From the NCBI GenBank assembly GCA_021735115.1, contig JAIPHQ010000045.1, forward strand, positions 1-6,237: a DNA stretch of 6,237 nt, written 5' to 3'. The notes beneath the pieces were generated by a model. The model was not told where the DNA came from, made no database searches, and worked only from the letters and a program-made list of their open reading frames with translations. This DNA is from Candidatus Omnitrophota bacterium. Lineage in GTDB: Bacteria > Omnitrophota > Koll11 > Duberdicusellales > 4484-171. Shown piece by piece: positions 1-5,421 of this stretch. Each line of letters opens with the position of its first letter. Position 1 is the stretch's first letter. A program made the position numbers and the translations under genes.

Positions 1-170
1 ACCCCTTCTTTTTTTAAAAATTCAGGCAAGTAGCCTGGATGATGGCCCGGATTAGGTATTTCTTTTTTTTCTATTACTTTTTCATCTTCACACTCAACCA
101 AAGTAAAAACCGGACACCTACCAAAATGTTGAGAAACATAACCAGAATCTGTAGAAATCGCTACCTTCAT
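1..170 (-). CDS. NifX/NifB-type dinitrogenase iron-molybdenum cofactor family protein, 3' end cut by window
   Basis: Only the first 56 residues are in the window. The N-terminus reads MKVAISTDSGYVSQHFGRC and continues through GHHPGYLPEFL, the usual opening of the small (about 110-130 aa) NifX/NifB-C family (PF02579). Members of this family bind or carry metal-sulfur clusters, either in nitrogenase cofactor assembly or, in non-diazotrophic anaerobes, in proteins such as orange protein. No nitrogenase genes are visible, so a nitrogen-fixation role should not be assumed. The start is the ATG at 168-170, preceded by GGAGG and a 7-base spacer (AAAATTA). The gene lies downstream of the DUF5320 gene, separated by a hairpin, and belongs with the Fur-led unit or is separately expressed. 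The C-terminal half is missing because of the window edge; nothing suggests a broken gene. Confidence 0.82.
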   Translation of the reverse strand, partial: MKVAISTDSGYVSQHFGRCPVFTLVECEDEKVIEKKEIPNPGHHPGYLPEFLKKEG

Positions 171-204
171 TAATTTTCCTCCTTAATATAAGAATATAAA
201 TACA

Positions 205-232
205 TCCCGCCTTTTTATCTTAAAAGACGGGA
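205..232 (-). terminator. Intergenic RNA hairpin between DUF5320 and NifX-type genes; possible partial terminator
   Basis: The minus-strand RNA can form an 11-bp stem (TCCCGTCTTTT pairing with AAAAGGCGGGA) with a loop of about six bases (AAGATA), starting 17 bases after the DUF5320 stop. One pair is G-U in the minus-strand transcript but would be C-A in a plus-strand transcript, so the structure favours the direction of the genes. The sequence after the stem is AU-rich (TGTATTTATATT) but is not a clean run of U. It could be a weak intrinsic terminator, an mRNA-stabilising or processing hairpin, or both. The hairpin itself is clear; the terminator role is inferred. Confidence 0.5.
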
Positions 233-249
233 CTAAAAAATCAACCATT

Positions 250-609
250 TTATTTTTTCTTATTTTGCGATTCAAGATCCTTTATCCGCTGATTAACCGC
301 TTCCAATTCACCTTTTAGGCCTTGAGCTTCTTCTTTTAGATATTGTGCTTCTTCTTTAGCTGTTGGTGCTGGGCCATAAGGAGCTTGATAAGGTTGGCCA
401 TAATAAGGAGCTTGGGATGGATAAGCTGCTCCCCGGAAGCCATAGCCTCTGCCAAAACCACGGCCAAAACCTCTGCCGCGGCCAAAACCTCTGCCAAGAC
501 CTCCTCCTGAATTTACATAACCAGGCATGTTATAACCTGCACAATAACCTGCGGCTCTTCCTGTCATCGGCCCTAAGCCGGCTGGTCCTGTTCCATTTCC
601 TGCTGGCAT
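250..609 (-). CDS. DUF5320 family protein with Gly/Arg-rich repeat and coiled-coil tail
   Basis: The 119-aa protein begins MPAGNGTGPAGLGPMTGR followed by GYCAGY, the signature N-terminus of DUF5320 proteins (usual form MPxGDGTGPxGxGPMTGRxxGxC). Residues 37-60 are a low-complexity GRGFGRG-type repeat. Residues 61-83 are rich in Pro, Tyr and Gln. Residues 84-115 are a charged, coiled-coil-like helix (KEEAQYLKEEAQGLKGELE) ending in a Lys tail. The only cysteine is C23. The biochemical function of the family is unknown; it recurs in anaerobes beside NifX-type proteins and MinD-type ATPases, which matches this context. The ATG at 609-607 is chosen because a perfect AAGGAGG lies 8 bases upstream; the in-frame GTG at 618 falls inside that binding site. 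The gene starts 23 bases after the Fur-family stop and probably shares its transcript. Confidence 0.85.
   Translation of the reverse strand: MPAGNGTGPAGLGPMTGRAAGYCAGYNMPGYVNSGGGLGRGFGRGRGFGRGFGRGYGFRGAAYPSQAPYYGQPYQAPYGPAPTAKEEAQYLKEEAQGLKGELEAVNQRIKDLESQNKKK
450..497 (-). repeat. Short tandem DNA repeats encoding the Gly/Arg-rich segment of DUF5320
   Basis: Two adjacent 18-bp copies of a GGCCAAAACCTCTGCC-type unit lie at 462-479 and 480-497 (plus-strand reading) and differ at only two bases. A related 12-base partial copy precedes them at 450-461. They encode the alternating GRGFGRG segment. Such in-frame repeats can expand or contract by slippage without breaking the frame. This is coding low complexity, not a mobile or regulatory repeat. 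Confidence 0.7.
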
Positions 610-614
610 ATTAA

Positions 615-624
615 CCACCTCCTT
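615..624 (-). promoter_or_regulatory. Shine-Dalgarno site that fixes the DUF5320 start
   Basis: On the minus strand this reads AAGGAGGTGG, close to a full match to the anti-Shine-Dalgarno sequence, with 8 bases between GGAGG and the ATG at 609-607. The in-frame GTG lies within the site itself and therefore cannot be the start. Confidence 0.85.
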
Positions 625-632
625 ATTTTATT

Positions 633-1115
633 CTAACCATTTTGCCTGTTTTTTTCTTTTCTACACCTACTACATAAACCATAAAATTGAAGACGGTGCT
701 CATCAATCTTGAATCCATATTTACTTTCTAGAAATTTTTCAGTTTTTTCGATTAATTCCTTTTCTTCTTTAATAAAATTTGTATAATCAATAACTTTATT
801 ACAAGCCTTACAAATTAAATGATGGTGTTGAGCCTGTTGGAGCTCATGATTTCTTAATTCATAACGTGATCTTCCTTCACCAAAGTTAAGTTTAGAAACA
901 ATCCCCATCCCCACTAAAACTTCTAACGTTCTATAAACTGTAGTAAGGCCAATTGCTGGATAAGTTCTTCTAACTGCTATGTATATATCTTCTGCACTAA
1001 GATGCTTGGACGTTTTACTTAAAAGAGACAATATTGCCCTTCTTGGCACCGTAAGGCGATATCCTTGCCCTCTTAACTGTAGATGCCATTGCCTTTGTCC
1101 TTTTCTATTTTGCAT
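633..1115 (-). CDS. Fur-family metal- or peroxide-responsive transcriptional regulator
   Basis: The 160-aa protein matches the Fur superfamily in length and layout. An N-terminal winged helix (about residues 15-85) contains GYRLTVPRRAILSLL, LSAEDIY and GLTTVYRTLEVL (recognition helix region). A C-terminal dimerisation and metal domain follows, with HHHLICKAC (His97-99, Cys102, Cys105) and a distal CSRC pair (Cys148, Cys151), the two CxxC motifs that usually hold structural zinc. Members repress genes when loaded with Fe(II), Zn(II) or Mn(II), or sense peroxide; the sequence does not decide between Fur, Zur and PerR. The ATG at 1115 follows AAGGAG with a 4-base spacer. A longer reading frame from TTG at 1178 is rejected because it would translate the promoter and operator. 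The palindrome overlapping its promoter suggests autoregulation. DUF5320 follows 23 bases downstream, so the metal-cluster genes to the left are probable targets. Confidence 0.9.
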   Translation of the reverse strand: MQNRKGQRQWHLQLRGQGYRLTVPRRAILSLLSKTSKHLSAEDIYIAVRRTYPAIGLTTVYRTLEVLVGMGIVSKLNFGEGRSRYELRNHELQQAQHHHLICKACNKVIDYTNFIKEEKELIEKTEKFLESKYGFKIDEHRLQFYGLCSRCRKEKNRQNG

Positions 1116-1127
1116 AAAACTCCTTTT

Positions 1128-1152
1128 ATTGAAAATGGTTCCCATTTTCAAT
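1128..1152 (-). promoter_or_regulatory. Palindromic operator, probable binding site of the Fur-family protein
   Basis: Two perfect 11-bp inverted arms (ATTGAAAATGG and its complement) are separated by three bases, giving a 25-bp near-perfect dyad. It overlaps the end of the -10 box and covers the predicted transcription start, just upstream of the ribosome binding site of the Fur-family gene. Fur-family operators are AT-rich dyads of this kind, and the TGAAAAT half-site resembles some reported Zur sites. Position and symmetry support autorepression. The inducing metal is not determined. Confidence 0.8.
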
Positions 1153-1178
1153 ATACAATATTTTTTCTCTTTTGTCAA
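1150..1178 (-). promoter_or_regulatory. Sigma-70-type promoter for the Fur-family/DUF5320 unit
   Basis: The minus strand carries TTGACA (1178-1173), a 17-bp spacer and TATATT (1155-1150): a perfect -35 box, ideal spacing and a good -10 box. The expected start is near 1143, leaving a leader of about 28 bases that contains most of the palindrome. This marks a new transcription unit after the uracil-DNA glycosylase gene. Confidence 0.85.
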
Positions 1179-1191
1179 GTTATACTGGTTC

Positions 1192-1785
1192 TTATCTTAT
1201 TTTTTGGCCTAACTCTTTCCAATCAAATTTAATTGATTCCAATAAACTTGAATTATGAAGGGCTGCTGCTGGATGAAACATAGGAATAACTTTAATATTT
1301 TGCCTAGGAGTAAATAAATCTCCGATAGCCACTTCAAAAAGTTGTCCGTGAACTTTTGAAATCTTCTCTTCCCCCAATTTATACTTTTTTAGAATATACC
1401 CTGATGCGGCCGAACCTAAAGGGATAATTATATCTGGTTTTATTATATTGAGTTGTTTATCTAAATAAGTCAAACAGCTAGCAATCTCTTCTCTACCAAT
1501 CTCATAAGTAGGAGCATGACACTTGATAATATTAGTAATATAAATAGAATCTCTTTCTATTTTGGCTAAAGATAATAACTCATTTAAAAAATCACCAGCC
1601 GGGCCGATAAATAGTTTGCCAGTTTTATTCTCTTGTTGGCCAGGGGACAGGCCAATTACCATTATTTTTGCATTACTAGTTCCTTCGGCAAAAACAGTTT
1701 TATTTCTAAACTTATGAAGCTTGCATTTAGTACACTTTTCTACTGCTTGAAAAATTTCATTTAGGCTATTTAATTTTTGCATCAT
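1192..1785 (-). CDS. Uracil-DNA glycosylase, family 4-like (Fe-S type)
   Basis: The 197-aa protein matches the small Fe-S uracil-DNA glycosylases that remove uracil from DNA to start base excision repair. Four cysteines fit the [4Fe-4S] pattern: C18-x2-C21, then C89 (in IIKCHAP) and C104 (in IASC), 14 residues apart. Motif 1 is GLSPGQQE (45-52), followed by TGKLFIGPAG; motif 2 is HPAAALHNS (171-179). YITN (82-85) and IIPLGSAA (120-127) also fit. Family 4 usually has GEAPG in motif 1; Leu in place of Glu resembles family 5, so substrate range may differ. The start is the first ATG of ATGATG at 1785, nine bases after AGGAGG. A TTG at 1803 in the same frame would precede that binding site and is rejected. 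The gene overlaps the Nudix gene end by 20 bases, suggesting coupling. Confidence 0.85.
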   Translation of the reverse strand: MMQKLNSLNEIFQAVEKCTKCKLHKFRNKTVFAEGTSNAKIMVIGLSPGQQENKTGKLFIGPAGDFLNELLSLAKIERDSIYITNIIKCHAPTYEIGREEIASCLTYLDKQLNIIKPDIIIPLGSAASGYILKKYKLGEEKISKVHGQLFEVAIGDLFTPRQNIKVIPMFHPAAALHNSSLLESIKFDWKELGQKIR

Positions 1786-2275
1786 TTTTATAAACCTCCT
1801 CAATCATTTTTCTATGAGATGAAAAAGGTATATAAGGTATTTCTTTTTTTGAAAAAAAATCTGCTTCTTTAAGTTCATCATTCAACAAAAACTTATTTTT
1901 TAAAACTTTAACTTCATAACCTACTACAAGAAGCGGGCCATAGTATTGAGTTTTCTGAAAATAAACTCCTAACAGCCTTTTTATTTTCGCTTGTAAGCCT
2001 GTTTCTTCTTTTAATTCCCGCAAACAAGCAGCTTCCGAAGTTTCAACTGCTTCAATAAAACCTCCCGGTAAAGCCCATTTATTTTTACCAGGGCTAAGAT
2101 TCCTTTTTGCAACAAATACTTTATTTTTCTTATTTTTGGCTACACAAACTACAACCGGCAAAGGATTTTTATAATTTATCCAGCCACACCTTTGGCAAAC
2201 CAACCGCCTGCGCCCGTCAACTTTTTGCCTGCGCAGGTACCCTTTACATAAAGGGCAAAATTTAAATATTTCCAT
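1766..2275 (-). CDS. Nudix hydrolase with N-terminal zinc ribbon
   Basis: The 169-aa protein has an N-terminal zinc ribbon (C7-x2-C10 and C27-x2-C30, in FCPLC and CQRCG) followed by a Nudix fold. The Nudix box at 72-94 is complete: Gly72, Glu78, then REL-K-EE-T-GL (86-94), matching Gx5Ex7REUxEExGU, so the Mg-binding glutamates are present. Nudix enzymes hydrolyse nucleoside diphosphates linked to another moiety. Zinc-ribbon forms include NudC-like NAD/NADH pyrophosphatases, but this protein lacks the length and the SQPWPFP-type motif of NudC, so the substrate is open (ADP-ribose, NAD(H) or oxidised nucleotides are possible). The ATG at 2275 puts the zinc ribbon at the N-terminus; a longer frame to 2332 would only re-read the YggS end. 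It overlaps YggS by 14 bases and the glycosylase by 20. Confidence 0.87.
   Translation of the reverse strand: MEIFKFCPLCKGYLRRQKVDGRRRLVCQRCGWINYKNPLPVVVCVAKNKKNKVFVAKRNLSPGKNKWALPGGFIEAVETSEAACLRELKEETGLQAKIKRLLGVYFQKTQYYGPLLVVGYEVKVLKNKFLLNDELKEADFFSKKEIPYIPFSSHRKMIEEVYKNDAKIK
1795..1800 (-). promoter_or_regulatory. Shine-Dalgarno site of the glycosylase gene inside the Nudix coding region
   Basis: AGGAGG lies nine bases before the ATG at 1785 and within the last codons of the Nudix gene. It rules out the upstream in-frame TTG start and makes the glycosylase start depend on an mRNA that also carries the Nudix frame. Confidence 0.75.
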
Positions 2276-2945
2276 AATCTCTTTCCCCAAACAAAACAGT
2301 CCCCAAGCGTACCATATTTGCCCCTTCTTCAATAGCTATTTTGTATGAATTAGACATACCCATCGAAAGATACCTCAAATTTATACCGGCTATATTTGCC
2401 TCTTTTAGTTTATCGAAAAATTCTTTTGTTTTTTTAAAATAAGGCCTTATTTTTTCTGGATTTCCAGTACGAGGCCCCATAGTCATCAAACCTTCTACTT
2501 TTAAATTTTTTAATTTTGATATATCTTGTGCTAGTTTTTTTATAGTTTCATATTCAGGCTTAACTCCTGATTTTGTAAATTCAGAACCAATATTAATTTC
2601 AATAAAAATAGCTACTTTTTTGTCGATTCTCTTAGCTCTTTTGTTAATTGCTTCAGCTAACTCAAAAGAATCAACTGCCTGAAAACAATCAAAAATTTTT
2701 AAAGCCTTATTGATTTTATTTTTTTGCAACGAACCAATCATATGCCACTTTAACTTTTTTGCCATTTCTCCCAAAGATTCAAACATTTCTTCTGCTTCCT
2801 GTACATAATTTTGCCCGATAACTTTCGCTCCAGCAGAAATTGCTTCTTCTATTTCCTCCTTTACCCTCGTCTTAGCTGCTAAAACTATTTCTACATCATC
2901 AGGAATCTCATTTTTAATCCGCAATAAATTTTCTTTTATAGTCAT
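2262..2945 (-). CDS. yggS: YggS/PLPBP family pyridoxal-phosphate homeostasis protein
   Basis: The 227-aa protein matches the full length of the family, a cytosolic single-domain TIM barrel that binds PLP and influences vitamin B6 and amino-acid homeostasis, with no established enzymatic activity. The PLP lysine is K25 in VLAAKTR. Other family signatures are IGQNYVQEA, WHMIGSLQKNK, an INIGSEFTKSGV strand, GLMTMGPRTG and the C-terminal phosphate-binding region LSMGMSNSYKIAIEEGA followed by VRLGTVLFGER. The ATG at 2945 begins one base after the TAA of the ferredoxin-NifX gene (TAACATG). The nearest purine-rich tract (AAAGGGA) is about 17 bases away, so translation probably depends on reinitiation after the upstream gene. 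The last 14 bases overlap the Nudix start. Confidence 0.93.
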   Translation of the reverse strand: MTIKENLLRIKNEIPDDVEIVLAAKTRVKEEIEEAISAGAKVIGQNYVQEAEEMFESLGEMAKKLKWHMIGSLQKNKINKALKIFDCFQAVDSFELAEAINKRAKRIDKKVAIFIEINIGSEFTKSGVKPEYETIKKLAQDISKLKNLKVEGLMTMGPRTGNPEKIRPYFKKTKEFFDKLKEANIAGINLRYLSMGMSNSYKIAIEEGANMVRLGTVLFGERDYGNI

Positions 2946-2946
2946 G

Positions 2947-3516
2947 TTATGCTAATACCAATCCCTTTCTATCTTCTTTCTCTTTTTCTTCTGCTATTTC
3001 ATTAATATTATTTTTAATTATTTCTTTAACTTCTTTGATTTGCAGCTCTCTTATAATTACCGGAACAAATTTTTTCTTTAACCTGGTAATATTAGGCCCT
3101 AGCATTTTTCCTACTAATACATCCACACCGCCTAAAGCAGAAGCAGTTGCTTTAGCTTTACCGGGATCTCCATGTGCTTTACTCTCATCTTCCTTATATT
3201 TTGCATTCTCCCTTGTTTCAACAAAATCTAAGTTCCCTTCAAAATATTTCCATATTTGAAAATACTTTGACATTCCTATATGGTCATCGGGTTTAATTGT
3301 TTTTGAATCATCTGTGCCAATAGCAATAATAAGCTTGTTTCCTATTTCTCGAATTGCTTCTTGAGGGCAATTTTTTAGACATAGTTTACACTGAGTACAT
3401 TTATCTTTATCAATTATAGCAATTCCTATTTGTTTATCAACAAAAACCGCACCACTTGGGCACTGACTTTCACAAATTCCGCAACCCACGCATTTATTTT
3501 TACTTACGTTTATCAT
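2947..3516 (-). CDS. 2x[4Fe-4S] ferredoxin fused to NifX-type cluster-binding domain
   Basis: The 189-aa protein has two parts. Residues 1-57 are a bacterial ferredoxin with two complete [4Fe-4S] motifs: C9-x2-C12-x2-C15-x3-C19-P and C40-x2-C43-x2-C46-x3-C50-P. Residues about 61-155 match the dinitrogenase iron-molybdenum cofactor family (PF02579): LIIAIGTDD, a GMSKYFQIW segment in the place of the usual HFGRC, ALGGVDVLVGKMLGPN, and VPVIIRE. The tail (160-189) is charged and helical. The likely role is electron transfer to, or carriage of, a metal-sulfur cluster with the ATPase encoded just upstream. The start follows AGGAGG with a 4-base spacer. The gap to the ATPase stop is 26 bases, and the YggS ATG follows the stop after one base. 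The cluster carried and any partner enzyme are unknown. Confidence 0.87.
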   Translation of the reverse strand: MINVSKNKCVGCGICESQCPSGAVFVDKQIGIAIIDKDKCTQCKLCLKNCPQEAIREIGNKLIIAIGTDDSKTIKPDDHIGMSKYFQIWKYFEGNLDFVETRENAKYKEDESKAHGDPGKAKATASALGGVDVLVGKMLGPNITRLKKKFVPVIIRELQIKEVKEIIKNNINEIAEEKEKEDRKGLVLA

Positions 3517-3542
3517 TATACCTCCTCAAAATTGTATCCATT

Positions 3543-5384
3543 TTACCACTCTATCTTTTGTCTAATTTTTTCCCATACTTTTTTTATGCTTTCAGTTAAA
3601 GGACTTTCGATATATTCAACAACAGAAAGTTTTTGCATTTGGGCTTTTGTAACTTCTTTGCCATAAGGAATAGTACCCATAAATTCTGATCTGTAACTTT
3701 CTGCTATTTTTTTTATCTTTTCGGTTAAATCTTTATTGAGGTCAAATTTATTTACTACTACGCCAGATTTAACTCCAAAATGATTAACTACTTCAAGTAT
3801 TCTCTTTAGGTCATGAACTCCAGATACAGTAGGTTCTGTAACTACCAAGACAAAATCTACTCCAGTAACAGAAGATATTACCGGACATCCCGTACCGGGA
3901 GCCCCATCAATAATAGCTTTATTTCTGCCGTTTTTTTCAGCAACAATAGCTTCTTTGTCACGAACTAAAGTAACCAATCTCCCAGAATTTTCTTCTGCTA
4001 CCCCCAATTTAGCATGGCTCATTGGCCCATGCCGGGTTTCAGAGACAAACCATTGGCCATTTACAGAAGGCTTAGTTTTTATCGCATTATCTTTACATAC
4101 TAATTCACATACTCCACAGCCTTCACAAGCTAATTTATCAATTTCATAAATTTTTTTGCCTTCTTTTTCATACTCCAAAACTGCAGAAAATTTACAGACT
4201 TCTTTACATCTGCCGCATTGAGTACACCTACCTTGATCGATTTCTGCCTCTACCCCTCCACTGAAAAAGCCTCTCTCTTTTACCTTAGGAGACAAAACTA
4301 AATGCAGATCAGCCGCGTCAACATCACAATCAGAGATAACCGGAGAATCAGCTAAAGCAGCAAAAGAAGCTGTCAAAGAAGTCTTGCCGGTTCCGCCTTT
4401 TCCGCTTATAACCACAAACTCTTTGGGTTTTTTTGCCCCGGCACTACCATATTTTTTTGCTTTCTCAGGAGCCCCTACTTCTTCTATTTTTTCTTCCTTA
4501 ACTTCCCTTACTTTTCTTTCTTCTCTTGCCAAACTCAATACTTTATCAGCTAATTTAGTAAAAATTTCTTCTATCTCTGGAAATTGTTCAACTGCTAATT
4601 CTCCTCTTGAATAACTTTCTGCTATTTTTCTTTTATCAGGAATTTCAGCAATAATATCTAACTTTTCTTCTTGGCAATAATCTTTCAAGGCTGTATCCTG
4701 ATATTCTGCTCTATTAACTACTATCACCGGCTCCTGGCCTACTTTTCTGGCCATATCTACAGAAAGTTTTAGATCATTTATCCCAAAAGGGGTTGGGTCT
4801 GTTACCAAAATACATAAATCAACATCTTTTACAGTTTCAACCACAGGACAACTTGTCCCCGGTGATGAATCTAAAACATTTATCCCTTTATCTATTTTTT
4901 CTTTAACCCTTTGAACCAAACGCGGTGACATTCCCCCTTCAGCAGTTTCCAAGAGTGCATAATAGGTATCTATACCTTTGCTGGTTCCTTCCTTGATAAC
5001 TCCAATCTTTCTTTCCTTTTCAACAATTGCATCAACCGGACAAGCAATCGTACAACCACCACAAACATGGCACAACTCTTTAAATATAAGAACTTTTCCT
5101 TTGACCATAGCAATAGCATTATAATTACATACCTCCGCACACCTGCCACAGGAAATGCACTTTTGCTCATCTACTTCAACCGGAGCAATTAAGGTAATGT
5201 CTTCTTCTTTTTTAATCTCCGGATTAAGAAAAAGATGCCCGTTAGGTTCCTCTACATCACAATCTAGGTAGCGAATTTTATCTTGCTTTTTAGTTAATAC
5301 TTTTGCTAAATTAGTAGCAATAAAAGTTTTGCCAGTTCCGCCTTTTCCACTTGATATTGCAATTTTTACACTGTCTTCTTGCAT
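3543..5384 (-). CDS. Tandem fusion of two MinD-superfamily ATPases, each with an inserted ferredoxin domain
   Basis: This 613-aa protein contains two full copies of the roughly 290-aa MinD-type ATPase with inserted ferredoxin (COG1149), normally encoded by two adjacent genes. Half one: deviant Walker A GKGGTGKT (13-20), DCDVEEPN (41-48), two [4Fe-4S] motifs (C76/79/82/86 and C105/108/111/115), GGMSPRLV (150-157), LDSSPGTSCP (171-180) and VTDPTPFG. Half two: GKGGTGKT (328-335), DCDVDAAD (352-359), two [4Fe-4S] motifs (C387/390/393/397 and C420/423/426/430), HGPMSHAKLG (452-461), IDGAPGTGCP (492-501) and VTEPTVSG. A charged Lys/Glu/Ala linker (about 284-320) joins them. Both ATP sites and all sixteen cluster cysteines look intact, so neither half is decaying. 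Relatives of the pair occur in the Desulfovibrio ORP locus. ATP-dependent cluster assembly or partner reduction is inferred. AAGGAGG lies 5 bases before the ATG. Confidence 0.9.
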   Translation of the reverse strand: MQEDSVKIAISSGKGGTGKTFIATNLAKVLTKKQDKIRYLDCDVEEPNGHLFLNPEIKKEEDITLIAPVEVDEQKCISCGRCAEVCNYNAIAMVKGKVLIFKELCHVCGGCTIACPVDAIVEKERKIGVIKEGTSKGIDTYYALLETAEGGMSPRLVQRVKEKIDKGINVLDSSPGTSCPVVETVKDVDLCILVTDPTPFGINDLKLSVDMARKVGQEPVIVVNRAEYQDTALKDYCQEEKLDIIAEIPDKRKIAESYSRGELAVEQFPEIEEIFTKLADKVLSLAREERKVREVKEEKIEEVGAPEKAKKYGSAGAKKPKEFVVISGKGGTGKTSLTASFAALADSPVISDCDVDAADLHLVLSPKVKERGFFSGGVEAEIDQGRCTQCGRCKEVCKFSAVLEYEKEGKKIYEIDKLACEGCGVCELVCKDNAIKTKPSVNGQWFVSETRHGPMSHAKLGVAEENSGRLVTLVRDKEAIVAEKNGRNKAIIDGAPGTGCPVISSVTGVDFVLVVTEPTVSGVHDLKRILEVVNHFGVKSGVVVNKFDLNKDLTEKIKKIAESYRSEFMGTIPYGKEVTKAQMQKLSVVEYIESPLTESIKKVWEKIRQKIEW

Positions 5385-5389
5385 CTTTT

Positions 5390-5396
5390 CCTCCTT
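5390..5396 (-). promoter_or_regulatory. Strong Shine-Dalgarno site of the ATPase fusion gene
   Basis: AAGGAGG followed by a 5-base spacer to the ATG at 5384. It lies in the 37-base gap after the DUF302-like stop; no hairpin or promoter is evident there, so read-through from the upstream genes is expected. Confidence 0.75.
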
Positions 5397-5421
5397 GTTG
5401 GAAATTAATTTAACATCTTGC

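Noticed and set aside
1..170. Nitrogen-fixation gene cluster
   Set aside because: NifX-type domains are present, but no nitrogenase structural genes or NifB radical-SAM domain are seen; the ATPase and DUF5320 context fits the non-nif anaerobe set better.
210..240. Possible promoter for the left-edge NifX-type gene (TTGATT near 240)
   Set aside because: At 17 bases spacing the -10 candidate is AAGATA, a poor match, and it falls within the hairpin.
363..614. Plus-strand open frame opposite DUF5320
   Set aside because: Its composition mirrors the Gly/Arg repeat on the other strand, it lacks a ribosome binding site, and it matches no family I recognise.
3515..3520. TATAAT at the start of the ferredoxin-NifX gene as a -10 box
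   Set aside because: It overlaps the spacer and start codon, and no TTGACA-like sequence lies 16-18 bases upstream.
4405..4420. Possible internal GTG start giving a separate second ATPase
   Set aside because: A GTG codes for Val324 just before the second Walker A, but only a weak AAAGAG precedes it and the frame is open through the linker, so one fused product is the simpler reading. An internal start cannot be fully excluded.
3035..4614. Several short plus-strand open frames opposite the ferredoxin and ATPase genes
   Set aside because: They lie wholly antisense to strongly supported genes, have no recognisable domains and no convincing ribosome binding sites.
4970..5170. 66-aa minus-strand frame inside the ATPase fusion
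   Set aside because: It is an out-of-frame reading of the first ferredoxin insert; its apparent Lys/Val/Leu-rich protein has no family features.
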